The notes beneath the pieces are model-generated. The model was not told the origin of the DNA, did no database searches, and saw only the letters and a list, made by a program, of their open reading frames with translations. Shown piece after piece: positions 22,222 through 36,120 of a stretch of 64,000 nucleotides of DNA. Location: the NCBI GenBank assembly GCA_964017155.1, contig OZ024857.1:12965284-13029283 (forward strand), in the 5' to 3' direction. The stretch is from Oasisia sp. SBJ-2009. Taxonomy: Eukaryota > Annelida > Polychaeta > Sabellida > Siboglinidae. The position numbers were made by a program, and so were the translations under genes. The first letter of the stretch is position 1; every line of letters starts with the position of its first letter.

Positions 22222-22640
22222 GGCCGGATTGGGCTTTGCTATCAAATAGGATATCGTCACAAAGCTGACAGAAATGCCATGGCCAGTAAATGACAGAATC
22301 ATGACGATGAGACTACCTCTGAACAAGGTCAACTTTACTACAATTATCAGCGTGTATGCTCCAACGATGACAAACCCAGATGATAGCAAGGAGGCCTTCT
22401 ACAACCAGCTCGACAGTGTGCTCAGTGGCATCCCTCATACAGATAAGCTACTGCTGATAGGATACTTCAGTGCGAGGATAGAAAGAGACAATGATAAGTA
22501 GCCATTGGTCATGTGTAAACATGGGATTGGGAAATGCAACTTCAATGGCGAGCTTCTACTGGCTCTGTGCTCTGAATTCGAACTGATAGTGACAAACACC
22601 ATGTTCAAGCAGAAGGGTGCAAAGAGCAATCTCCTGTGAT
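22222..22640 (+). pseudogene. LINE endonuclease fragment (RTE-like)
   Basis: The frame reads DIVTKLTEMPWPVNDRIMTM, RLPLNKVNFTTIISVYAPTM, FYNQLDSVLSGIPHTDKLLL, a stop after RIERDNDK, then HGIGKCNFNGELLL and ELIVTNTMF. The order matches the apurinic-type endonuclease of RTE-like LINEs. The expected GDFNAR motif reads GYFSAR, so a catalytic Asp is lost, and the downstream substrate-loop and His motifs are absent. Clearly dead. Confidence 0.75.
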
Positions 22641-22699
22641 TCCTACGGGCAGTGGACACAAAGCAAAATTGTGATGGTGTGTTCAGCAATTAATCATAT

Positions 22700-23420
22700 G
22701 ATGAGCTGTGCAACAGCGGATATTGTTTGCAAATGTAACACTCCTAATATTGTAAGTAATGGAAATGTCATTGAACCAAAGTCAATCGTCACCTATTTAG
22801 GCGTAGCGTTTAGATCACTCTCTTTCTGTGCGGTGATGTTATAGCCTCTAATATCCTTTCTAAAACGTCAAACAATCTTACGTTTTTGTATAAGAACGCC
22901 ACAAAGTTGAATATAAAACCAAAAATTACTAGTTTCATCTTTGATTCAATGTAAATTTGATAACACATGTTGGGCATGGTAAGGGGATTGTCAAAAAAGA
23001 AGTGCAGAATGCAGCGTAGCCAAAACAGGATTGTCCGATTTTTTTAATGCTCCAATGAGATTCCATGCCTGTGCTAATGAATTAAGACCATTGATTTACT
23101 CCCTGCTAATCATAGAGTAGAACAATTAAAATTGGGCCACGTTTCAATATTATAAATGTAAAGGCAACAGAATATTTAAGAACAACTTAATGTTGAAATG
23201 GTACATCATAGACCGATAGGTACCCCACAACAGCCAGCAATTTGGCATGTATTATTCCAAGGGTGGAGGGTCCTGGATAAATGTCCTTCTTTTATACAAG
23301 CATATGACACTGGGACCACCTGCCTATCGAAATAAAACAATGTCAATCTAAAATCACTGTCAGAAAATAGGTAACGACCCTTCAATATAGTAGATTGGTG
23401 GCTCATGGATTTTAATATAT
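22700..23420 (+). pseudogene. LINE reverse transcriptase C-terminal fossil
   Basis: Broken frames read NIVSNGNVIEPKSIVTYLGV, SNNLTFLYKNATKLNIK, QRSQNRIVRFF and NNLMLKWYI with intervening stops and shifts. The sequence of motifs (IExxxxYLGV, a late helical segment, QxxQNRxVR) matches the end of jockey/CR1-type LINE ORF2. It may belong to a different LINE from the adjacent endonuclease fragment. Confidence 0.5.
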
Positions 23421-23677
23421 GTTTAGAAACTTAATCTTACTATGTATTATCATGCTATCATATTTTTGTAAAGTATTTTTTATATTAGCATAATCTTACT
23501 GATAACATTAATTTACCTGTATTTAAAAATATTTATATTTAAATTGTTTTTATTACTGTTTTTTTAATTCATTTATGATTTTTTTATTAAATTAATAATT
23601 TATATTTTTAGGACCACATTGGAAAAAATGTACTTTTGTGTGCTTTAATGATCCTCGGTACTATTATATATATAATA

Positions 23678-23681
23678 TATG

Positions 23682-23775
<94 letters not shown>

Positions 23776-23855
23776 TGTATGTATGTATGTATGTATGTAT
23801 GTATGTATGTATGTATGTATGTATGTATGTATGTGTATGTATGTATATGTTTTTT
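23678..23855. repeat. (TA)n then (TATG)n microsatellite
   Basis: A (TA) run of about 55 bp passes into about 25 TATG units. It follows the LINE fossil, as is common for LINE tails. Confidence 0.95.
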
Positions 23856-24097
23856 GGCTTTTTCATCGTAATTATGTTTATAGTTGCATGGCCTGCTATA
23901 CTGTTTACCCAATAAACTCAATCAACCAACTTGTTTGCAGTTTTAAAACTACGTAATGTGACATTGTTGCGTCAATATAATATATTTTTATGGATTATAT
24001 GGGCCCACTGCGATCCAGTAGGCGGAGCTTAACACGAGGCGCCTGTCAATCTTTCTGCCCTCTAACCTGCCGTTATTTCTGGGTATTTAACATACGC

Positions 24098-24291
24098 TCT
24101 CGCGAGATGTCATACACCGTTGTAATTTTGAAATATTGCTTATACATACATATGATATTGTAATTAGTCAGATTGTAATGGATTTTCATTTAAATTCTAA
24201 TACATTACACATTGTTCTCTTCGCATATAGAATAATGTAATTTAGTTTTTACTGAGGGCACTGACGTGATCTGAAGAGCATGCTGGGAATT
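24098..24291 (+). promoter_or_regulatory. Probable eIF4G2 core promoter
   Basis: Upstream of the first exon are TCTCGCGAGA (24098-24107), a motif common in housekeeping and translation-gene promoters of vertebrates; TGACGTGA (24262-24269), a CRE/ATF-type site; and GCATGCTGGGAATT (24278-24291), the reverse complement of the ZNF143/Staf core AATTCCCAGCATGC. There is no TATA box nearby. The transcription start is probably within about 24260-24320. Binding factors in this organism are inferred. Confidence 0.55.
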
Positions 24292-24351
24292 TTCTGCAAT
24301 CCACCATTTCCATCATCGGTGTCGTTGCGACGGAATTTGTAGACGAGACAG
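24292..24351 (+). other. eIF4G2 exon 1 (5' UTR, approximate start)
   Basis: Sequence ending cgagacag is followed by gtaagtcc, a strong donor at 24352. Joined to the acceptor at 25223 it adds no AUG in the coding frame. The 5' boundary is a guess. Confidence 0.5.
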
Positions 24352-25223
24352 GTAAGTCCAAATAATTACAGTTTTAATTTAATATACATTTCAACAATAC
24401 GGTTCCACCGGTTCGTATATACTGTCTAATCAATAGGGAATTTAGATCAATATTCTGATCGTCTAGCTGTTTATTGTGTAGTGTTTTATTGCGTAACCCG
24501 CTAAGGCAACATCATCATCGATGAATCAGATTTTCACCCGGACAAAGGACAGCCATTCGTTTTCGAAAGCGAATTAACTAAATTGTATAGAATGTGTTTA
24601 TTGCGTACTGTTTGTTCGCCATGTGGCATAACAGTTAAATATGGTGACTTAGATTACAGATCGGCACAATACACGCATCTCTACCCATTATTCATAAAAC
24701 TGAAGTCTGCGATATCATAATTCATTTTCATAATTTGTTTTGCCTATATTAAAATCAATTCGTTTTTCATACATCGTTGCTTACTGTATACTCTATATCC
24801 TTATCATATTACTGAAATACAAACAAAATGTGTAGGCCCATATAAAATAAAACTGAAGCCAGATTTGTATGTTAAAAGCACATTATTGTCATGATTCTGG
24901 CATAATTATCGATAATACGTAAGGTAAAAGTATATTTTTTAATTATATTTTTCGTTCTCGGGCGTAGATTCACTTGTAGATGTTAATGAAGTCTTTGTAA
25001 TGTTTAACATAATCTGTGATTCTAAAAATGCCAATAAAATGTCAGTAACTAGCTCCACCACGCCCACATATGTTCATGCTGAATTCCTTGTTGAGAGTGG
25101 GTTGTAAGCATGTCTTTCCAATGAGTTCTTTGTTATAAAGATATTTTTCTTGCATTTTCAGAGAGACAAAAAGCTGAAAAGCATTTTTCTTTTTTGTTTC
25201 TTCTACAATTGATGGTTGTCTAG

Positions 25224-25249
25224 TCTGAAACGAGTTCATAATACTGGAC
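25224..25249 (+). promoter_or_regulatory. Non-AUG (CUG) start region of eIF4G2
   Basis: Exon 2 begins at 25224 and has an in-frame TGA at 25226-25228. The frame then has no ATG. CTG at 25244-25246 has A at -3 and G at +4 (ATAATACTGG), a strong context. It lies seven codons before GGASR, exactly where the GUG start lies in mammalian eIF4G2 relative to the same residues. The first in-frame ATG is codon 183 (30532-30534), inside the MIF4G domain, so it cannot be the main start. Confidence 0.75.
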
Positions 25250-28200
25250 GGAAAGGGAACTCAGGGTGGTGCTTCTCGACGTGCGGGAGGAAGGTAAGAG
25301 TTAATTGCTCAAACTTTGATAGCACATGTTTAAAAAAAATGATGTGATTCCTGTTGTATTCATACAGTCAAATATAAAACTTATAATAAATGTATTTGAA
25401 TATCAATATGTGCAAAAAAAATCCCTAACAATTACAGTGAACAACTTTTCAAGACAGTGCTTCCCAGGAAAAATATGTTGGCAAGGAAATCAATAACAAA
25501 AATCTGTTAGTAATTAGCACAGTATCGATTTGATTAATGTTTAATATGATTACATCTTGAAACTAATTTTCAGTCATAGTTTCTGATTTTGCTTTAGACA
25601 CATTTTAATTTGTATAAACAAAATTATACAATTGTTACGTACAGTTCTAGGCAATCTATGGTTTGCACAAACTGTCCTAGTATAGCTTCAATTCCAGTTT
25701 CAAGTCACTTCCATTTTCAGGGTGTAATTATGTGATTTCATCTGCTTAAGACCCTTAAATGTGAGTTATCTGAGTTGTTTTCCTTCAAACACCATTCATG
25801 GGTAAACATGTATGAGCTTTAGGGGTTTATACACTGGGTAATTTTAATACATGTTACTGTGTTATTACATGTTAATTGTTAACAATACTGTTGATTTGTT
25901 TTTTTAATAAAGCATTCAACACTTATTAGCAGTTGTTCTTCAATACATCTCTGTACCACCGCTTAGAAAATCCCTGCACACTGCTGATGATAAGTGTTAC
26001 ACCTTTATGTAAGATTGTCAGATGTGGTAAATGATGTGTGTTTGGTAGGGACGAGAGACCACCCCAAATACTAACTCCTGGTGCTGGCGCGCCATCCCTC
26101 GCATCGCAAAGATGGGTACCTCCGAGCAGTTCTGGTGGCAAGCGAGACGGCTACAATTGTGAAGATCGGCAAGATGCAATTTTCCGAAAAGTGCGAGGGT
26201 GGGTATTTTTCTGGTGGCATAAAAAAATTATATAACCACAATTTTACTTCACAAATGAGTGGATTGAAACTTCATCTTTATAGTATGTGCTTCTTCAGTG
26301 CCAACAGAGCCGTTTTACAGAAGTGCGACATAATATTTTAACATAATACACATTGATGTTGGTTGTCAATCTAAATTAGTTTTAGAATTGATTCATTCGT
26401 AGATTGCGCCACAAGCACATTGGCTTTGGTGGTGGTGGCACCCTTGGCGGAATATACTTCCCATTTACAACCCAGTTCCATTTCATGCACCCCCAAGTAC
26501 CGCATTATGAAGAGGCACGGCTACTCAGATGTAACTTCATACCAGCTGTGGGATACATATGACAGATTTCTAAATGTGGTTGAATTAATTTGAAATTCAA
26601 AAATGGCTACTGTGACATGTAAAACTTGACTGTGATTACTAGAATGAGGTCTCAAGACCATTATAACCAAAACGTATATAAATTAATCAGCTAACAGATT
26701 GTTGCTGAGTTCTGGAAACAAATAATTAGAATTATGTAAATCTTGCAATCTCTGTATAAATTATGAAAATGTGTATTTCCTACAATGATTTGAATGCTTG
26801 ATTCAATTATTTAATATTTTCTGGTTGTAGAATTCTTAATAAACTCACCCCAGAGAAGTTTGACAAGCTCGGCCTGGAACTTCTAAATGTGGGCATTGAT
26901 TCTGAGCTTATCCTTAAAGGAATCATTTTGTTGGTAAGTGAAATGATATTGAATGAACTTTGTACAACATAAATACTTTCAGTTGGTGTCTAGCAGGTTC
27001 CAGTTTAATTTTAATAAGTCAATAATTGCTGATGAAGAATAGATTCAAGACATATTTTATGTTGGAAATTTGCATATCGGTAGTCAGTAATTAGCAGTGC
27101 TTGGGGTTAATGCTTCTCTGGGCAGAGTAGTTGTCCATCTCAGATAAGTACATTGTCCAGGACATTGTTCAATGGGACAAGGTGATGGAGTTGCAATATA
27201 CACTCTTCATTATAGAAAAAAATGAAATATTTGACCCGTTTACATCATTATACAATTTTAACAAATACTACAGGTCTTGTAGTTTGATCTCGCATACATG
27301 TATCACCATTTACTGATTTCACTTTTCAAGGCTAATGCCAATCATGTTGTAAACACTGAAGTTAGATGTGGTGTTGTCATTCATTATTCAGAAAAATGCT
27401 TTTCAGTCTCACATTTGACATATTTCTGTTTTATTTTTAACATGTTATGTTACTTTGGAATGCAGAAAGTTGAAACGTAATTATTTGGTCACATAAAACA
27501 GATCTCAATCATAGTTTAGATTTCTTTTGTTAGGAGTCTGTTTGACTTCCTACCTTGTAACCATACAATTTTAGTCGTTGTCGGCACTGCATTGTAGTGT
27601 TATGTGGCCTTGTTGGGTGATTTGAAATTAATAATCCAAAATAATAATGTCATCATTGGGAAATATGAAGGAGTGACCCAATCAGCACTGTTCATTAGAT
27701 ATTACCCAAGCTTAATCAAAGATGGCAGATGACTCAAAAACGTCCTTAATTAACATGAATGATGATTCTTACTGGGCAGATAAGTGGTTAGATGGTATAA
27801 TTTGCATGTTCAACTGTGAGTTAGTTACATGGGTATTAGCCATTCACGAACCATGTAAACAGCTAACCTTTCTAAGCAACTAGATTTATTACAAAATCTT
27901 TACAATAACGTAATACAAATATTTACTTTGTGCCACAATCTGAAATGATTTTGAAATATTCTGGGTCCTTGTTTCAACTCAGGGGAGGGGGACTTGAGGA
28001 AATAATGCCAAGATCAAAAACTAGGTAGTATTACTAGTATATTTTGCCGTTTTTATATATTGTAAAATTGTTACACAGACATTGTAATAATTTTGACATT
28101 AAACCTTTGCCTTTGAGGAGTTATGCTTGTATTCCATTCATTTGTTTAGTTTAACTGCTACGGTTGTCTTCTGCAGATTTTTGAAAAAGCACTTGACGAA

Positions 28201-31200
28201 CCGAAGTACAGTTCTCTCTATGCTCACCTCTGTCACCGACTGTGTGAGGACTCGCCCAATTTTGAGCCTCCTTCCTCTAGTATTTCAGTAAGTATACCTG
28301 CCAATGAGGGTGCTGTCCAGTGGTGACACAGCTGTGAGAAAAGTATCACTGTGTTGATTCATATAATTCTAATAATGCTACAATGGTTTTATGATGACAG
28401 AAAGATTTAGACTTTGTAGCAGTTTCCTGAGGTCACAGCGGATATTACCTTAAGGGTACCAACTACTCGAGAACAGCTATGTGCCATATTTATGTTAATA
28501 CTCAATATATCTCAACCAAATTTGGCATACACGTTCGTTATGTGAACAGCACTTAGTGTGTAAAATTTCAACTCATTTGCATATGTGTTACCATAGCAAC
28601 CGACATTTAAAAATTACAGAGAGGGGTGAATTAAAAAAAATTATTCTGAGTCAATGGTTTCATGTGGATTCATGAAACTGCTCAAATTCATTAGCTAGAA
28701 TGTCCCTTCATACAATAAGGTGGTTTGAGCTTGAACGATCTAATGTGTTCTATGCTTGTAAAATGATTTTTCAGAAATAACGTTTTTTGGACGTTGGTCA
28801 ACTGTAGTGTTTCATATCTGTCAACTCCAAGTAGTCAGCTGCCATGGTCAAATGAGTCTTATTGTGTGTGTCACTAACATGTGAACAGATGGAACAAATT
28901 TCAGATGTCTATCTTTCATAGTTTTTTGGGAATAATTATTTGAAATTTCACAAATGTGCAAAAACGTGATTTTGAGAAAATGACAAAAAACGACAGCATG
29001 TCATATAATATTGACAGCACACCTAGAAACCACCAATAACCATTAACTAAATCATTTATAAGTGTCTGCATAATGAACATGACTACCAGGCATCAGATTC
29101 ATATAGGAACAACATTTTATTATTGTGCCAACCTTATTTATAAGTGTGTTTTTGACCCAAAATGCGTGACGAATTGTTAACGTTTTGCCGGTCGACGCCA
29201 TTTGCTTTCTCATCCTGCAGCTGCCGGAAACGGCGCTGATTGGGCGATGATGCGATCATTGGTGCGCCGGGCGCGTTCATTGGATTAGATATTTACGCGA
29301 TATTATAATGAGCCATGGATCGCGTAACAAATCCTTATATGGCAGTAGAGGTCGCATACATTTCCCCCAAATAGATGCATATAATTATATTCTAGAACTC
29401 CCAGAACACCACATCCGGTTATGTGTAAACTTCCGGACAAGACGGTTACAAACATGGCGGATTTACTAGGCGGCGTGTCTCTGGACTCGAACGTTCTTTT
29501 TAGTCATTCCCGGACATTTAAAAATGGCTACCACGGTGGATTTTGCTTCTTGAAGAACGAGGGGCATGTTATAAATGATGTTTTTATTGGTATTCATTCT
29601 TGAAATATTGAAATATGCTCTTGCACAGAGCTGTATAAGATACCAATGCATCTAAAAATGACATGATCTGAAAACCGTATTTTTTTTATTTCTCGACCCG
29701 CTGGTCTCCTTAAGGCCAGACACTCCAAATGGGATCAAACTTTATAAAAAAATATCCAAAGATGGACAAGTGTATAATCACATGCCATGTACAATCTTTG
29801 GCTGGCATTTTCTCAAACATTTCAAAATGATCTAGAAATTATGCTATCTAAGTGACGTATTGAATGTTACGTTCAGCATAATCCACTCCACTAATCGGTA
29901 GTTTGAAATATAGACCAATATTTGTTTCTAAAAAGGTGAATATGGTGAATTATGTAATGCCATTAAAATTACCATTTAATGTCTGATAATATCCATAAAC
30001 AGTGCAGTGTTGCTGACTGGAATGTGGGTGTAAGGTGGATTTTTCTTTCATTTGCAGAGCTTTCGGCGCTTGCTACTCAACAAGTGCCAAGATGAGTTTG
30101 AAAACAGATCTTGTGCCACTGAGGGTGAGTCACCTTTTCTGTCTTTGTGACGATTAAGGTCTGCTGTCAAACATAAATCAGTTTTACTATTAATTAGCTG
30201 TTTCTTATACTAGCAAAAATGTACACTGTTAATTTTATTTCTCCATTTATGTCCGTATCAGGTGTAATATAAACCAATGAAACGGAAGTTCCTGAAAAAT
30301 TAAGTTTTCTTTTCTTCATATAGGTCCTAGATTAATCCATAGATGTTTGTCACCTGCAGTGGGAACTGCCAAGAAGGAGAATGTTAACATCCCCATCCCC
30401 CCACACACGCACTAACTTGATTGTAATAAGATGGTTGTGTTCGACAAAATATCGTTGTTTTTGTAGTGTTTGACAAAGTTGGCATTCTCAGCACCGAGGA
30501 GGAAGAGCAGTATGCCCAGGCACGGCGCAAGATGCTCGGAAACATCAAGTTCATTTGTAAGTTCACTTTGTTCATTTATGTAGAATATAATAAGGACACT
30601 TTACCTTATTTTTTTCGAAGTATCTTGCTGCTTGTTGCATCTGTCTGATGTATTTCTTACACCAACCTCAATTCAGTTCTAAGAATGTTTGTTGGTACAA
30701 ATAAAACACACTTGTTTGGTAATGAAATAGTGGTGTTTTTTTAACATTAAAATGGGATTTTTTGTGTAGCTTGTGGAGATATCAGATTTCTTAGTAGACT
30801 TGTTTGACCATGTTATCGTTGGCATACTGAAACCATTACAACTATGTATGTGCATATACACATACACACAGGTATAGACAATTCAGATAGCGTCATGTTC
30901 AGTACAAAAGCTTTCAACAGAACACATGTCACATGTGAACTGCAGTCGTGCTTTCAACAACAGGCTGTGTATCTTGACTACAGGTGAACTGGGGAAGCTG
31001 GACATGCTTCACGAGAGCATCTTGCACCAATGCATCAAGCAGCTGCTGGCAAAGAAGAAAAAGGCTGGGCTCAAGGAGGTCGCCGAGGACCTTGAATGTC
31101 TCACTCAGATCATGAAGACCATCGGCAAAGGTCTTGACAATGGCAAGGCCAAGGTGTGTAGTCTTTGTGCGTTATGTCCATGCTTTTGTTGTCAGGTTCT

Positions 31201-34200
31201 AATGTCTTACCAATGTCAACATGGAAGGCTATCTTACGTTGTTATCGCTGGAGACTTTGTATGGTAACCCAGGGTACATTGTCCGGGCTATGCTTATGTT
31301 AGTTATTCATTTGGCAACACAAAATGGAACTAGTTTTGTTGGGGAAGTCATGATGGCTATTCTTTGCCACAGTGTTAGGAAAGTTAGCATGTGTAAGATG
31401 TATGGTGGTCATTTGTATGATCAGGCAGTTTAAAATAATTCATGTGTAAAGTAAGGTTGTAGTTTATTTTGAGTGTTATAACAAGTAGCTGTACTTTCCT
31501 TGTGTGATATATAATAAAAAAGTATATTTTAGAATAGAGATTGGAATTTGGATCTGTTTATAATAGGAACTCTCAGTTGTCTTTCACTGATAAATCACTG
31601 ATAGTTTGTGTGTGACAAAGATTGGTTGGAATTTTGGAACAATAATCTGACATTTTGTAGGTGTTCGCCACTGCTGTTAGTTGGTGCCTTGTTGTTCACT
31701 GGATCTTGTGTTTGTTGTAGTTGTGGATGGATCAATACTTCCGGCGCATGGAGACATTCATGGCTAATCCGGAGTTGCCATCGCGCATTCGTTTCATGTT
31801 GCGTGACGTGGCTGAACAGCGGGAGAACAATGTAGGTGACATTTCTCAAAACCTGCATCACATCACTGGCCTGTCATATCGTTTTGTTAAAGCGTTAGAC
31901 TCATAACATCAGCCACAATCATTGTGAGATGGTTTCATCAATTTCTTTTCCTACATCAGGATTTATGCATGCACTTTAATGTGTACATGTTTATTAGTCA
32001 CAAGATTATATATAACATTTGGTCGCACAAAATCTGTATTGTGAATTACTTATAACACATGATTTAACTTTAACATTCCACATATAATTCAGATCGACTA
32101 AAGATTGGTATATATGTACTGTGAGTTTGTTATATGTTTAGACATTTTATGAAAACAAACAGTGATATAGCGGATTGATGAATTCTGGGGTGCGTATGTT
32201 TCAGTGGGTGCCGCGGGACGTGCTCAATGACAGTGGGCCCAAAACCATACAACAAGTGCGAGAGGAGGCGGCAAAGGTATGTACAAATGTCGTGTTTGTA
32301 TTGACTACTCGGGTGCTGCTTAAAACTACACCTATATGCCATGATAGCATATATGTTGTAATGGTATATTTATGTTTTTTTTTATGTATTTTAAGTTGGC
32401 ACGAATCAGTGTACATGCAGTGCAGCACTGATAAGATAACAATTAGTACAGATAAGAATGTCACAACAAATCTGCGTAATTTGTGACGACACCTTGCGGA
32501 CTAGTGAAGTGACATTTTAAGAAAATAAATGGACTTTCCTCCAAAGTTGGAGCCAGTAACTTATCAAAACCAGGCGCCAGTGGATGAATATTATCTGTCC
32601 TCTTGAACTAGGACCTTCGCGGGGTTGATTCACAAGAAATATATGTGAAAAGAATCACACACAAGCATACACACAAAGTGAACTAAGGTAGGGAAGTGTT
32701 GTTTTAGGGCTATCGATTTGTGTTGTAGGAACTTGGACTGAACACGCGTTCAAGTGGCAACATGCCCATCAGTCCAATGAGCATAAATGATTTCTTCAGT
32801 CACTGCGGGCCCCGGCAAGGGGGCGGGGGAGGCATGTCTGACATGTTCAGCTCAATGCCACCCCAGTTTATGGGTATGTACCCTTCCATTTTATTACACC
32901 TTTTGTTGATTGTATCTTTAGCCCACTGATAGTTCTGTCACGTTGAAACACAACCGACAAGACAATCATCTTAGCATTAAGAACGTTCTCAGCAGCTTTA
33001 TGAAACCTGTGTCATTTAGCCATAGATTTAAGAATGTGGTTTATGAATATGCAAACTGCATACTTTATATATTCATTTTATTAGTACAGTCATTGTGATG
33101 TCTAACAATATGTGTACTTTTAATTCTCCTGTTGTGTTGTAATACTACAAATATGTATTGTATTTCTATAGTAATGATGGTTATTATTTAATGATGATGG
33201 TGTCACTGGAAGATGGGTTTTAGCCAAGTGACAGCCATGCAGTGCAACATGCTGACAATTGATTATTATGCTTATGTTTGTACTTGTACATGTTGCGTTG
33301 CGAATAAAGTAAAGTCGTAAAGTTATTATTGCTAATACATTGAATTTGTTGCAGTGCTGGTTGTGCCATATACAGTAATTAATATGGGTTTTAATACTTG
33401 GAGCTGTTAGTTAATCAAGTAGCCAGGTGGCCCTCTGTAGATTCTACCAGTTATAATTACCTGTCTTTCCTGGTCATCTGCCAGTCTTGAGGACTGGTCT
33501 GAGATGAAGTCCCTGCCCCGAATGAAGGCTTAGAATGGTGTTTACCTTGCATTTGTGGTTCTGCAAGTGGATGTGTGACTTTACTTTGCAGCTGGCATGA
33601 GCATTGGTACGGGGCCAGGTGTTATTCACACTGACAACATCTCATCGATGACATATGGCGGTTTGAGTCGACAGCGCAATCAACAAAATCAAGGTACGAC
33701 CTTCCATTGCTGTTTCATTAATATGTCTTAGTTAGTCTTAACGATATGTCAGTTTATGGATTAATAACTTTATTACAGATATAAACATTGCATATATAAG
33801 AGTGCGTTATATAAATATGCACATGTAATACCCAAACATTTTTTAAAGTTTAGTTTAACCTGTCTTGCAGATTAAATTTTTATTTATCGCAGTATGTTAG
33901 ATATAGCTGGTACAGAAGCAATGTTTGTAGGTTCACTGGTGTATGGTTTGTTTGAAGAGTTAAAAAACTCAGTTACACTGTACCTGCCTGAGATTGTCAG
34001 TTCCCAGCAGAGGTGCATATCTTGCGATGCATGTAGTGAATTGATTATAATATTCATAAGCCCGTGGTTTGATAGTCACAGAAAAAATGTTATATGTAGC
34101 TTAGTGCCAATCTGGAATGTCATGACAACAGGTAATGCAACGATTTTAGGATAGTAGACTTTGATGTTGCTGCACCCATTTATCAGCCGTTATGCTCCTT

Positions 34201-36077
34201 TAATCAGATGTGTTTCACTGTCAAATTAGCCTTTCCGAAATTTCTGGTCTCTGTTGTGTTGACCTGTACTGTGTTCCTATTTGCTTATTGTTGAGGTTAG
34301 ATGTTTTTTCCTGTTGCCAGGTTACGGAGGAGGGCAGTATGGGAATCGTCGACAGAACGGTGGGTCTTCACCACACTTCCAGCACGGTGGTGGGGGCAGT
34401 CCACAGCAACATCACCAGTCCAAGCAACAACAGCAAGGGGGGTCCAGCTACCGACAGCAGCATGGTGGGGGGTCCCACCACAGGGATACAGGTGGGTGTT
34501 TATTCATTTTTTTATTTGGAGCATTGTTTTGGGTGTTTTCCGCAAGAGGTATAGATTTTGTGTCAGATTTGTAGAGATGTAATGTTTACCAGTGGAAGGG
34601 ACCAGTGGCATTTAGTGTCTTCAGGAATACACAGTCATAGTGCTAAGTTGTCCATGCCTTTACTATATAACAATGAAATAAATAAAATGTGAGTTCTCAT
34701 TATGTTATTACTGCTGATGTGAACTGTGCGAAGCCTTGACTTTGGTCTGGTGGTCTTAACTGCTTTTGAAATGAGCATGTTTCAAAAGCTGAAATATCTG
34801 TGGCCATTCAGAGATATGCTTCAGAATTTTAACATTGGTAGTTTTTGAAGATACTTAACGACACACAAAGAAAATACGATGGCATGTTACTACAGAATTA
34901 CATGCCCGGCTGGTTCCATATTTCCAGTGGGCCAAAACAATAGTAAATGTTGACGGAATCCTCTAGCACGTGCAGTGACAATGACATTGTGCCGTGGCGT
35001 GTTTCAGACGGCAAGGAACTGCCACCACGGTTCCGTCGCCAGCAGCAGATGCAGACATCGAACATGTCTGGCAACTCTGACGAGATCAGTCTGCGACCAG
35101 CGAGGAACTTCACCATGCTGCGACCAAACATACCCAGCATGCTCCCCAAGTCGGCGCAGTCGCCCAAACTCCAGCAGGGTGCAGCACCGATCCCACTCAT
35201 CTCGACATCCATTGAACACGGCACACCGAAGCCGATCATGCAGAAGAAATCGAACATCAAGATTAAACAGGTGGCGTCTGTTGACAAGCCGAAGCCAAAC
35301 AAGAAGACGCCGAGTCAAGACGAAATTAAGCAGGCAATGGTGAGTGAAAACGGGATCACAAATCTGTTAGTTATAGTATTTGTTTTACATATTTATGTCC
35401 TCAATCTGATATAAAAGTCAATAATGTAAAATATAAAATGTATGGTACAGTATGAAATGCATTTGAGAGTAACATATGTATACTCATTATAAAGAAGCAC
35501 AGGTACTAATATAAATTTAACTTTGCAGTTACCTCTCTAACACAGCGGTTTGCAATTGTAGTGACTAGGACAGAGTGATGTATTATTTTATCAAGTAAAC
35601 TGCAGGAAATAAACTGCTAATATTGTCATCAGACTTGTCGTGCTGCCTGTCTACTCCTGTTGTCTTGATACCTCTGAGCATGGCTTCTGAGGGTTTAGTT
35701 GCAAAAGAACCAGTCGTGTGATATAAATATATGTATATTGTATTGTTTGTCTGTCGTCACAGAGACACCCTATAATGCTGTTGATTGATCTGAATGCATT
35801 TCCTTGTTTTTAGCTGTCAATAACATATCTATTAGATGCCGTATCTGTTATAATGTGGTATAAAAGTTTATTGCACGCTTTTTATAGAAGGATCTGTTGA
35901 ACAAACTTTTGACCTCAGAGAATGTAGAAGAAGCAGTGAATGACGTTAAAGAAATGAGAGCACCAACCAAGTAAGTAAACCTGAGGTTTTTTATTCCAGT
36001 TTGCTGATGTTGTTTACACACCAGATCAATCCGTATTGTAAGGCCACCATTAACAAAGGCATGGATAATAATTCATA

Positions 36078-36120
<43 letters not shown>

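Noticed and set aside
23636..23956. Open frames rich in Tyr-Met-Cys-Val repeats
   Set aside because: Translation of (TA)n and (TATG)n repeats.
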